14,832 bases of DNA from Chloroflexota bacterium (GTDB lineage Bacteria > Chloroflexota > Anaerolineae > Thermoflexales > Thermoflexaceae): NCBI GenBank assembly GCA_030550075.1, contig JAUQQB010000027.1, positions 1-14,832 on the forward strand. The letters are read 5' to 3'. The position numbers and the translations under genes were made by a program. The notes beneath the pieces were generated by a model that made no database searches, was not told the origin of the DNA, and was given only the letters and a program-made list of their open reading frames with translations. Below, piece by piece: positions 7,431-14,773 of the stretch; position 1 is the stretch's first letter; the number at the start of each line of letters is the position of its first letter.

Positions 7431-7879
7431 AATCTCCGGCTGGCGTTTCTTGTGCCAGCGCGCGATGGCTTGTTCCTCCCGCTCCCAAGCCCGGCGCTCT
7501 GGTTTTTGAGCGCTCCGGCCCATCTCTCGCAGGATAGACCCGACATGACCGGGAGGATCCTGAACCCCAAAGGGGGCTTTGATCGCCTGGGCGACGCGGG
7601 GCAAGGCCCACCGGTCGGTGGGAAAGCCTGCGGCACGGGTCCCCCGAAGCAGGATGGCTTCTTTTGTTCGGGCGAGCGTCGGGGTGGGCGACCGGGATGA
7701 GGTTGGGCCTTCAGCGCCTCCAGCCCTCCCTCGGGAAGGGCCTTTTTCCACCGGAAGACTGATGTGGAGGAGACGCCGACGGCCTCGGCTACCGTCCGAA
7801 CACCTCTGCCCTGCGCGAGCATACGGGCGGCAATCATGCGTCGCATTTCCAGATCTTTGGCGCTCCCTTTAGGCCTCAT
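7431..7879 (-). pseudogene. IS630-family transposase, copy 2 (N-terminal half only, frameshifted)
   Basis: Starting at the ATG whose complement is 7877-7879, the minus strand reads an intact IS630 N-terminus: MRPKGSAKDLEMRRMI, then a helix-turn-helix (VRTVAEAVGVSSTSVFRWKK) and HPGRPPRRSPEQK. The frame then slips near 7670. The correct continuation (AGFPTDRWALPRVAQAIKAPF to AIARWHKKRQPEIQ) lies in another frame down to 7431, where the IS5-family element begins. The catalytic domain (all three acidic residues) is absent. It is therefore dead. It retains the N-terminus that copy 1 has lost, and the shared part is nearly identical, so both come from the same IS630 lineage. The outer end is probably between 7880 and 7932, where AATTGAAC-type bases resemble the far end of copy 1, but I cannot define the inverted repeat. 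Confidence 0.8.
7436..7782 (+). repeat. direct repeat, copy 2 (IS630 fragment)
   Basis: It matches 4396-4759 in the same orientation; see that entry. The homology stops at 7782 only because copy 1 is truncated there; IS630 coding sequence continues to 7879 in this copy. Confidence 0.85.
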
Positions 7880-8447
7880 AGGCCCAAGGATGGATCAGGA
7901 TGCTTACTTTGTCAGAACGAGGTTCAATTAGGTAAACGCAGATAGCCGCTAATGTGGTCCTTGCCTCGGGTCGAGCTGGCAGATGCTCGCAAGCTTATAG
8001 CGGATGGCGTTGCCGATGGGCGAAATGGATTGATGCGGCGGAAACCGGGACGCTGGCGATTCGGACTGCGGTTTGGGAGACAGGCTATGAGGCTGGCCTT
8101 CTGAGACACCTAAGGGGATTTGGTGTCGGGTTCGGGGCCTGTGAGTTGCGGCCCGGCGGCCGGCAGATGATTTCCCGTTCGGTGAGGTTGTTTAGGATAA
8201 GACTCCGGCGGGAGTGATCGGTCAGGGCCAACCCTGTCTGGAGCTAAGGAGAACGTTCGACTGAATTAAATTACTGACTCTGGCGAATTTTGAAAGGTGT
8301 AGGACACTGCTCAAAAAGTGGCTTTCTGATGCCTCCAGTGGAAGATTGTCTGCAAAAATGGGGCGTGGTGGAGCAAAGACTAAGCCGGAGTGTCCCAAAA
8401 CCGATTTTCGCCAGACTCCAGTTAAATTCCAATCAATGGTGAACGTT
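7880..8447 (+). other. 568-bp gap before the glycosyltransferase operon
   Basis: No recognisable gene is present. An open frame at 7954-8217 (87 codons, rich in Arg and Gly, no ribosome binding site) is probably spurious. The bases around 7965-8030 read in another frame faintly resemble a worn glycosyltransferase tail (RKLIADG), but this is weak. GGACACT at 8302-8308 is inverted at 8389-8395 (AGTGTCC), perhaps a small operator or relic IS ends. CAGGG and CCCTG around 8224-8236 form a short stem. The operon promoter should lie here, but I cannot point to a clear -35/-10 pair. Confidence 0.3.
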
Positions 8448-9863
8448 ATGTCTCGACTGCTGATTGTAACTCATGAGCACATTGGACCTCGAATGGCCGG
8501 TCCCGGGATCCGGGCGTGGGAGATCGCCCGGGCCGTGGCCCGATATGGGTTTCCTGTCACGTTGGCGAGCCCCCATCCGGGAATCAGTGAAGCGGACCAG
8601 GTGAAGGTGGTGGGGTTTTCATGGGATGATCCTCAGTCGCTCGAGACATGGATTCGGGACAGCGATGTGGTGATGGCGGTGGGGCCGGTATTAAGCCGGG
8701 TCCTTCATTGGCTTGGAAGGCCTTTAGACCTTCCAACGATTGTGGATCTGTACTATGTGCCGGAAATCGAAATGACTCTGATCCAGGCCATAAGCGATCC
8801 CTCGTTTCCGCTTGTAGATTTATTGATCGCCGAAACGTTAGTTTACCTCAGCAACGGCGATTTCTTCCTCTGCGCAACGGAACGTCAGTTGGATTTCTGG
8901 ATGGGAGTGCTGTGGATGGCCGGGCGCCTGAATCCACATACCCTGCTTCTCAATCCGGAACGCTGGTTTGCCCGCGTCCCTATGGGGATCCCCGATGATC
9001 CCCCGCGGTCCGACGGCTCGGTTCTTAAAGGCGTGGTGCCCGGCATTGGCCCCCAAGACAAGGTGGTGCTCTGGATGGGCGGGATCTGGGAATGGACGGA
9101 TCCGTTGACCTTGGCTGCGGCCCTTGAGCGGGTTTTATCCCGGCGTCAGGATGTGCGATTCGTGTTTGGTGCGCTTCAGCATTATGATCCTCAGGTCGTT
9201 CCTCCAATGTCTAAAGCAGCCCGTTTCCTGGAGCGATGCCGAGAGGCTGGGTGGCTGGGTCGTTTCGTCTTCTTTCTGGATTGGGTGCCTTATGAGCGGA
9301 GGGCTGCTTATCTGCTGGAGGCGGACGTGGGGATTAGCCTCCATGAGAACCCCTGGGAGAGTCGCTACGCCATTCGCTCCCGATCGTTGGATTATCTGTG
9401 GGCGTCTCTTCCCTGTGTGCTGAGCGCGGGGGACGAGCTGGCTGACCTGCTAGCAGCCTCCGGCCTCGCTCGGGTGGTCCCCCTACGGGATCCGATCGCC
9501 GTGGCGGACGCCCTGTTGGCTTGGCTGAGTGACCCACCGCCTCGAGCAGAGCTCAAGGCGCGCACGTCTGCGCTTCGGGAGATGCTGCGTTGGTCTTCGG
9601 TTGTGCGCCCCATTGTGGAATTCCTCCAGCAGCCGCGCATGGCACCGGACGCCTCGGTGGCGCGGGATCGCATCCATACGTTGATCCGTCTGCGTTGGGA
9701 GAACGACCGCCTGCGGGAAGAGAACAGCCGCCTGCAAGAAGAGAACAGCTGCCTGCAGGAAGAGAACAGCCGCCTGCAGTCTGAGCTAAGTTCCATTCGC
9801 CGTGGGCGGATTGTCCGCGCTTTAAATAGACTTTATGAGCTTTTCGGGAAGCGCTTTCTATGA
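8448..9863 (+). CDS. GT4-like glycosyltransferase with C-terminal coiled coil
   Basis: This 471-residue cytoplasmic protein has the two-domain GT-B layout. The N-terminal domain opens with MSRLLIVTHEHIGPRMAGPG and IRAWEIARAVARYG, standard for GT4. The C-terminal domain carries VVLWMGGIWEWTDPLTL (about 207-222) and HENPWESRYAIRSRSLDYL (about 299-317). The latter sits where the donor-binding E-x7-E motif usually lies, but its spacing is unusual. Residues about 410-452 form a strongly predicted coiled coil with repeats of REENSRLQ type, encoded by a 21-bp tandem repeat. Such a tail could mediate oligomerisation or hold partner glycosyltransferases. The ATG at 8448 is chosen because family homology begins there. 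An ATG at 8436 and a far upstream one at 8346 are possible, but the extra N-terminus has no family character. The gene heads a five-gene operon, and its stop overlaps the next ATG (ATGA). Confidence 0.78.
   Translation: MSRLLIVTHEHIGPRMAGPGIRAWEIARAVARYGFPVTLASPHPGISEADQVKVVGFSWDDPQSLETWIRDSDVVMAVGPVLSRVLHWLGRPLDLPTIVDLYYVPEIEMTLIQAISDPSFPLVDLLIAETLVYLSNGDFFLCATERQLDFWMGVLWMAGRLNPHTLLLNPERWFARVPMGIPDDPPRSDGSVLKGVVPGIGPQDKVVLWMGGIWEWTDPLTLAAALERVLSRRQDVRFVFGALQHYDPQVVPPMSKAARFLERCREAGWLGRFVFFLDWVPYERRAAYLLEADVGISLHENPWESRYAIRSRSLDYLWASLPCVLSAGDELADLLAASGLARVVPLRDPIAVADALLAWLSDPPPRAELKARTSALREMLRWSSVVRPIVEFLQQPRMAPDASVARDRIHTLIRLRWENDRLREENSRLQEENSCLQEENSRLQSELSSIRRGRIVRALNRLYELFGKRFL
9699..9782 (+). 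repeat. 21-bp tandem repeat x4 encoding coiled-coil heptads
   Basis: Four near-identical 21-base units (beginning GAGAAC, ending about CTGCAGGAA) lie in frame, so each unit encodes exactly one heptad of E-N-S-R-L-Q-E type. Units differ by a few bases. Copy-number change would lengthen or shorten the coil by whole heptads without breaking the frame. Confidence 0.85.
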
Positions 9864-10843
9864 AGGTCCAGGCTACCATTATCCTGCTGGTAAAGAACGG
9901 CGAGCGCTATCTCGGCGAGGTCCTGGAGGGGATCTTCGCCCAGAAAACTTCGTTCCCTTTTGAGGTGCTGGCCATCGACTCGGGATCCCGCGATCGTTCC
10001 CGGGAGATCTTAGGCCGCTACCCGGTGCGCCTGTGGGAAATCCCGCCCGAGACATTCAACCACGGGGAGACCCGCAATCTGGGAGGCCAGCTGGCCCATC
10101 CCGACGCGGCATATCTGGTTTATCTTTCCCAAGATGCCACTCCAGCTAACGCAGAGTGGCTGGAAGCGTTGATCACACCGATGGAAGAGGACGCATCAGT
10201 CGCCGGTGTCTTCAGTCGCCATCTCCCCCGCCATGGGGCGTGCCCCTCTCTGGTGCGCCAGTTGGTGACCCATTGGCAGACCGGAGGCACAACCCGCCTG
10301 ATCAAGCGGATGCCTTCCTCCCGAGAGGAGTTCGAGGCCAACCGGTTTTATTACATTTACTTCTCCAACACGAGCTCAGCGATCCGACGCGCCGTGTGGG
10401 AGCAGATCCCCTTCCGCCCAATGGCCTTTGGGGAGGATGCGGATTGGGCAGAGCGGGTTTTGGAGGCTGGATATGCGATCGTGTTCGAGCCCCGGTCAAT
10501 GGTCTTCCACTCCCACGACTATGGGTTGCTGGAGCTGTTCCGGGAGAACGCTGATTACGCGGCAGCATTTCGTGAACGTTTTAATCCTCCAGCCTACCGG
10601 CGATTCGGACTGGGGACGGTTGTCCGAGCGGTGATCGGGGAGGGCTGGCGGGATTGGCAATTCATCTGGGCTCGGGAGCCCTTCCGTAGCCAACCCCTCC
10701 GGCGGCGGCTCCTCTGGATGCTTCACAGCCTGGCCTGGCATTTCGCGGTGGGAATGGGAACCTATACTGGCATTCGAGGCCTCACCCGGCGGCCTTTCCT
10801 TGCTCGGTTTCTCTCCCGGCAGGAGCGGGTTCGCCGCGGGTGA
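9860..10843 (+). CDS. GT2 family glycosyltransferase, rhamnosyltransferase-like
   Basis: This 327-residue GT-A fold enzyme begins with a strand and loop typical of GT2 (TIILLVKNGERYLGEVLEGI). IDSGSRDRS follows, with D40 and D45 as nucleotide-binding positions, and FNHGETRNLG (66-75) is a motif I associate with rhamnosyltransferase-like GT2 enzymes. LSQDATP (89-95) holds the metal-binding Asp in place of the classical DxD, and FGEDADWAERV (190-200) holds the catalytic-base ED. Residues from about 285 have an amphipathic or hydrophobic helix (RRLLWMLHSLAWHFAVGMG) that could bind the membrane. The likely role is transfer of a sugar to a lipid-linked glycan on the cytoplasmic face. The sugar is not certain. 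The ATG overlaps the upstream stop by four bases, and the next gene starts 16 bases after its stop. No defects are visible. Confidence 0.82.
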   Translation: MKVQATIILLVKNGERYLGEVLEGIFAQKTSFPFEVLAIDSGSRDRSREILGRYPVRLWEIPPETFNHGETRNLGGQLAHPDAAYLVYLSQDATPANAEWLEALITPMEEDASVAGVFSRHLPRHGACPSLVRQLVTHWQTGGTTRLIKRMPSSREEFEANRFYYIYFSNTSSAIRRAVWEQIPFRPMAFGEDADWAERVLEAGYAIVFEPRSMVFHSHDYGLLELFRENADYAAAFRERFNPPAYRRFGLGTVVRAVIGEGWRDWQFIWAREPFRSQPLRRRLLWMLHSLAWHFAVGMGTYTGIRGLTRRPFLARFLSRQERVRRG

Positions 10844-10847
10844 GCTT

Positions 10848-10857
10848 GGGGAGGGAG
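10848..10857 (+). promoter_or_regulatory. ribosome binding site of the GH26-like gene
   Basis: GGGGAGGGAG just upstream of the ATG at 10860 supports that start over the ATG at 10800, which would lie inside the preceding gene and place 20 non-signal residues before the signal peptide. Confidence 0.65.
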
Positions 10858-10859
10858 CT

Positions 10860-12344
10860 ATGATAAGACCTTGGAAGGTTGTCTCAATCCTCCTTCTCAT
10901 TGGGGCAATAATTTTGGATCCCTCTCTTTCTGTTGGAAAAGGAGAAGAGCTCCCTGCGGGCACCTTCACGGGGGGCGCTTCCGCACCGGCTCAAATGCTT
11001 GGGATCGCTCACGCAGTTCATCTTCGACCCACGCTTGAATATGGGCAGGAGATCCAGAAATTTAGCAGCTTGGTGGGCAAGCGACCCGCGCTGGTGATGT
11101 ATTTCCTGGACTGGCAGGGCAACCCTAACGCCCAGGGCTTGGATCGCTATTTTGATCCTTACCTCGTAAACACTATCAGCAATACGCTGCCCCTATCTGA
11201 ACGGCCAGCGATTATGCTTACCTGGCAGCCGCTTCACGGGCGACAAGCCACAGGCTGCGCGCAGGATTATAACGCCGGGATCCCGCTGCCGGACATTCTG
11301 AATGGTAGGTGTGATAACTACATACGGGGATTTGCACGCGCCTTAAAAGCACGCCCCGAGCGTTTTCTCTTGCGCTTTGCCCATGAGATGAACATCTCGG
11401 ACTCCCCATGGTGGGTGGGGCACATTGGGGCTGATCCTTCCCTCTACGTTGCGGTCTGGCGGCATGTCCACCGAATCTTTTCGGAGGAGGGAGTCCCCAA
11501 CGTGGAATGGGTTTGGAGCCCGAACTATGCCAGCAATCCACCTGATCTCTGGAACGATTTCCATCGTTACTATCCAGGGGACGCTTATGTTGATTGGATT
11601 GGTCTAAGCGGCTACAACTGGTATAATACCCGCCACCCAGTGGTTTGGAGGTCCTACCGCGACCTTTACGACGTGGTCCTCCGAGACCTGGCCTGTTCTT
11701 ACGCCAAGCCCCAGATCATCGCTGAGATCGGGTCGGTGGAGGGGGATGGAGTTAATTTGGCAAAGGCCGCTTGGATGCGGGATGCCTATCAGCAGGCTCC
11801 GGCGTATCCTTTCCTCCGCGCAGTCCAGTGGTTCAATGATTATGCTTATACGGACCCAAATAACGCTGATTTTCGGATTACCACAGGTACAGCCCAGGAT
11901 GGGGATGTCCGCCCATTAGAACCATGGACAGGAGCCTATAGAGAGGCCGTAGCGAATCCTATTTATACCACCACGCTGCCGTCGTTGGATCAGGCCACTC
12001 CTCCATCTACTTATTGTGGCGGGCCTCCCTTCCGCCTTTCCCCAAATGTCGCCTTGATGGCACCGATTGATTTGACGTCAATTCAACTGATCGGCATAAG
12101 CTATACTTCAACCGTTCAGATCAGCATCAGCCTTCCTGATTCCTTCTCTGCCACGCCATCGCCAGATCGGATGGATCCCCCGTGGGGGATCTCAATTATT
12201 CAGGTGAAGACCCAGAACACAGCGCAAGGAACATATACCCTCACAGTTCACGTTAGCGGGGAAGGAGTTTCGCTGAATCTTCCGGTCCAAGTTCGGGTGG
12301 TCAACCAGGTTTACCGGATGTGGCTACCTGTCGTCTGGAGGTGA
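10860..12344 (+). CDS. secreted GH26-like glycoside hydrolase (beta-mannanase type)
   Basis: This 494-residue protein starts with a signal peptide (residues 1-24). The catalytic TIM barrel (about 40-375) carries the GH26 signatures RFAHEMN, with E176 as acid/base, VEWVWSPN, YVDWIGLSGYNWY and IIAEIGSVEGD, with E289 as nucleophile. The 113-residue spacing fits clan GH-A family 26. GH26 enzymes act on beta-mannans or mixed-linkage beta-glucans; the real substrate here is unknown. Residues about 385-480 look like an Ig/CARDB-like beta-sandwich, with strand-rich text such as GTYTLTVHVSGEGVSLNLPVQ quoted in part: TYTLTVHVSG. The end VYRMWLPVVWR echoes the YLPLV motif of the other secreted protein. 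The ATG at 10860 follows GGGGAGGGAG (10848-10857) and avoids overlap with the upstream gene, so it is preferred over the ATG at 10800. It lies inside a glycosyltransferase operon, which suggests it edits or releases the glycan made there. Confidence 0.82.
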   Translation: MIRPWKVVSILLLIGAIILDPSLSVGKGEELPAGTFTGGASAPAQMLGIAHAVHLRPTLEYGQEIQKFSSLVGKRPALVMYFLDWQGNPNAQGLDRYFDPYLVNTISNTLPLSERPAIMLTWQPLHGRQATGCAQDYNAGIPLPDILNGRCDNYIRGFARALKARPERFLLRFAHEMNISDSPWWVGHIGADPSLYVAVWRHVHRIFSEEGVPNVEWVWSPNYASNPPDLWNDFHRYYPGDAYVDWIGLSGYNWYNTRHPVVWRSYRDLYDVVLRDLACSYAKPQIIAEIGSVEGDGVNLAKAAWMRDAYQQAPAYPFLRAVQWFNDYAYTDPNNADFRITTGTAQDGDVRPLEPWTGAYREAVANPIYTTTLPSLDQATPPSTYCGGPPFRLSPNVALMAPIDLTSIQLIGISYTSTVQISISLPDSFSATPSPDRMDPPWGISIIQVKTQNTAQGTYTLTVHVSGEGVSLNLPVQVRVVNQVYRMWLPVVWR

Positions 12345-12352
12345 GTTGGAGA

Positions 12353-13723
12353 ATGCGCCTCCTGTATGTGACCAATGGGTTCCCTCCTACTGCCCTCGGA
12401 GGTGTGGAGGTCTACACTTGGGAGATCGCCCGAGCTATGGCCCGTCGGGGCCACACGGTTTGGGTGTTCTGTCGGGAGAGCGATTTCCAGCGCCCGGATT
12501 ACGAACTGATCCGTGATGAAGTGGACGGGCTGTCGATCCTCCGCGTTGTGAACGACTTTAAGAAAGCGCATCGTTTCTCACATACTTACGTGGACGATCG
12601 CATAGAGGAAATCTTTCTTGGGGTTCTTCGGGAGATTCAACCAGATCTCGTCCATTTCCAGCATTTGATTGGGCTCTCCGCCCGGCTGCCCCGCCAGGCA
12701 CGTTCCTTGGGGATTCCGGTGCTGATGAGCCTCCATGATTTCTGGCCGCTTTGCCATCGCGTGCATCTCCTGAACCGGTGGGAGCAGCCATGTCCAGGGC
12801 CGTTTCAGGGCGGCGATTGCGTGATATGCGTTCGGGGACCCCGCTCGACTTCTCGACTGCACTCGCTTCTGCGAGCAATCAAGCCATGGCTTCCAACCCC
12901 TATTTTTTCATGGATCATGCGCCGGATTGGAGGGGCCACCTTGGCTTCATGGGATGAGGTAAACCAGAAGGACTTTCAGGAGCGCTATGAGATCTTTCGC
13001 GAAGCGTTGATGTCCTGCGCGCTCTTAGTGGTCCCCAGTGCTTTCGTTCGAGAAATGTTTCGCCAAAATGGAATAACTCAGCCAGAGATCCGAGTTCTTC
13101 CCCTGGGGATTTCGCTCCCGGATAGCAAGACCGTTCCGGATCCTAGGGATCCCGGAGAAAGGAAGGAGTTGCGCATCGGCTATATTGGATGGTTTGGGTC
13201 CCCCAAGGGTGTGCATCTCCTGATTGAGGCTTTCCGTCGCATTCCGGATGAGGGCCTCTCTTTGCATCTGTTCGGCCCGATTTACGAATCTCATCCCTAC
13301 TATCGATGGTTGCGTGAATTGGGCGGGATAGACCATCGAATTGTGTTTCGTGGTCCCTTCGCACCGGAGAACCGTAGCTGGATCTATCGCTCCATCGATC
13401 TTCTGGTGATCCCGTCGATCGGTCCCGAAACCTTTTCAAGAGTGGCTCGTGAGGCGTTAGTTCATCGCGTTCCTGTGGTGGCCTCTCGCACGGGAGCCCT
13501 GCCAGAAGTGATCCGGGATGGAGTGAATGGTTTCCTGTTCGAGCCGGGGAATGTGGAAAGCTTGTTCCAGGTCCTCCAGCGGGTCGTCCGCCGCCCTTCA
13601 ATCCTAAGGGAACTGGATGTGCCTGGACCGGCACAGATTCTCTCCATCGAGGACCATGTTCAAGCCCTGGAGCGGGTGTATCGCGAGGTTCTCTCGACAG
13701 GGGGCCGCACGTGCCAGCGGTGA
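12353..13723 (+). CDS. GT4 family glycosyltransferase
   Basis: This 456-residue GT-B enzyme is expected in the cytoplasm. The N-terminal domain opens MRLLYVTNGFPPTALGGVEVYTWEIARAMA when read in full, with the glycine-rich acceptor loop at 16-18. LMSLHDFWPLCHR (about 124-136) and the cysteine cluster CPGPFQGGDCVIC (147-159) are found in a subgroup of GT4 enzymes. The C-terminal domain has RIGYIGWFGSPKGVHLLIEAF (274-294, quoted at most in part elsewhere) and the donor-binding E-x7-E motif PETFSRVARE (E359 and E367), followed by PVVASRTGALPEVIRDG. Everything expected is present and the length is normal. The sugar is unknown. The ATG at 12353 sits ten bases after GGAGGT (12337-12342), which overlaps the upstream stop region, eight bases after the GH26 stop. 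An upstream ATG at 12320 lies within the previous gene and adds no family sequence. The end overlaps the next gene by 13 bases. Confidence 0.83.
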   Translation: MRLLYVTNGFPPTALGGVEVYTWEIARAMARRGHTVWVFCRESDFQRPDYELIRDEVDGLSILRVVNDFKKAHRFSHTYVDDRIEEIFLGVLREIQPDLVHFQHLIGLSARLPRQARSLGIPVLMSLHDFWPLCHRVHLLNRWEQPCPGPFQGGDCVICVRGPRSTSRLHSLLRAIKPWLPTPIFSWIMRRIGGATLASWDEVNQKDFQERYEIFREALMSCALLVVPSAFVREMFRQNGITQPEIRVLPLGISLPDSKTVPDPRDPGERKELRIGYIGWFGSPKGVHLLIEAFRRIPDEGLSLHLFGPIYESHPYYRWLRELGGIDHRIVFRGPFAPENRSWIYRSIDLLVIPSIGPETFSRVAREALVHRVPVVASRTGALPEVIRDGVNGFLFEPGNVESLFQVLQRVVRRPSILRELDVPGPAQILSIEDHVQALERVYREVLSTGGRTCQR

Positions 13724-14670
13724 GCGTCGTAATCCCGACTTGGAAAGGGACGTCCCGATTACAGCGCTGCCTTAAGGCCCTCTCCCAACAAACCTTTCGG
13801 GATTTCGAGGTGATCGTGGTCTGGAACGAGGGAGGCGATGGTGAAGGGATCCATGTCCCCGCTGGGATGGCATTGCGGGTGAAGACGAGCGAGATCAACA
13901 TCGGGTTCGCGGCAGCGGTGAACTTGGGGGCACGTGTGGCCCAAGGGACTTACTTGGCTGTCCTGAACGACGATGCATTCCCCGAACCCGGCTGGTTGGA
14001 GGCGCTGGTGGAGGGGATGGAAGCCGGAGAGGAGGTCGGGGCCTGCGCTAGCCTGATGGTGTTCGATCAGCATCCCGACGTAGTGCAAAGCGCAGGCATT
14101 GCGATGGACCGCGCGGCCATCGCCTGGGATCGATGGCGAGGAAGGCCGGTGGTGGAGGCCCAGGTGGGGGGTGAGGTTTTCGGGGCTTCAGCGGGGGCAG
14201 CCCTCTATCGGAGGCGGATGTGGGAGCAGCTTGGGGGTTTCGATGAACGGTTCTTCGCTTACTTAGAGGATGTGGAGCTGGCATGGCGCGCCCAAGTTGC
14301 TGGGTGGCGGTGCGTTTACGTCCCCGGCGCAGTGGTTCGACATCAGGGCAGCGCCACACTGGGAGAGGGCTCGCCTCGCAAGAAGATCTTGCTGGGGCGG
14401 AACAAAGTGTGGATGGTGGTTAAGAACGCTCCAAGAGAGGATCTCCCGGTGATTCTATTGTATGATTTGCTGGCGGTGTTCTATGCGATTGTGTGGCGAC
14501 AGGATTGGTATCCTTTGCTTGGGCGGCTAGAGGGGCTTCGGAAGCTTCAGCCCTTCTTAGCTCAGCGTCGCCCGGGGAGACCGCGCCTTTTGGAGCCCCT
14601 GGTGCTGCCATGGGAGGTTCCGAAGAGATTAGGGATGGATGCACTTGTGCGTTCAGCGCCAACTGGATGA
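13711..14670 (+). CDS. GT2 family glycosyltransferase (WbbL-like)
   Basis: This 319-residue GT-A enzyme begins MPAVSVVIPTWKG, the classical GT2 opening. Other family blocks are INIGFAAAVNLG (62-73), VLNDDAFPEPGWL (84-96, with the DD metal-binding pair at 87-88), GGFDERFFAYLEDVELAWR (175-193, catalytic-base ED at 186-187) and VRHQGSATLG (209-218). This set resembles rhamnosyl- and related transferases of the WbbL type. The usual VDNxSxD stretch is replaced by VVWNEGGDGE at 36-45, an atypical form of the nucleotide-binding loop. A hydrophobic segment at about 250-262 may touch the membrane. The start is a GTG with GGGGG (13700-13704) six bases before it. A second GTG at 13720 overlaps the upstream TGA (GTGA) and is the alternative. 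It is the last complete gene of the operon. The acceptor is unknown. Confidence 0.82.
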   Translation: MPAVSVVIPTWKGTSRLQRCLKALSQQTFRDFEVIVVWNEGGDGEGIHVPAGMALRVKTSEINIGFAAAVNLGARVAQGTYLAVLNDDAFPEPGWLEALVEGMEAGEEVGACASLMVFDQHPDVVQSAGIAMDRAAIAWDRWRGRPVVEAQVGGEVFGASAGAALYRRRMWEQLGGFDERFFAYLEDVELAWRAQVAGWRCVYVPGAVVRHQGSATLGEGSPRKKILLGRNKVWMVVKNAPREDLPVILLYDLLAVFYAIVWRQDWYPLLGRLEGLRKLQPFLAQRRPGRPRLLEPLVLPWEVPKRLGMDALVRSAPTG

Positions 14671-14773
14671 CCTCGACCTCCTCCTCCGCCTGCGTGCTGG
14701 AATCCGGCTACCGATGACGATGCAGGAGCACGTGGAACCGCTTGAAGCGCTCTATACTTCATATTATTATTAG
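14639..14773 (+). pseudogene. possible 5' fragment of another operon gene cut by an insertion
   Basis: An ATG at 14639 opens a 44-codon frame overlapping the end of the GT2 gene by 32 bases. It reads with plausible coding character (LDDLDLLLRLRAGIR, then QEHVEPLEALYTS). It ends in Tyr-Tyr-Tyr-stop at TATTATTATTAG, where sequence typical of an IS end begins. This could be the start of a sixth operon gene truncated by insertion, or chance. The ribosome binding site is weak. Confidence 0.25.

Noticed and set aside
4396..7782. A functional IS630 composite transposon
   Set aside because: Both IS630 copies are truncated and frameshifted, and neither has both ends, so active transposition as a unit is not supported. 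Only recombination between the copies remains plausible.
9699..9782. CRISPR-like repeat array
   Set aside because: The units are contiguous without spacers, are in frame and encode heptads.
9392..9879. Minus-strand Ser/Arg/Cys-rich frames with repeats
   Set aside because: They are the reverse reading of the 21-bp coiled-coil repeat in the GT4 gene.
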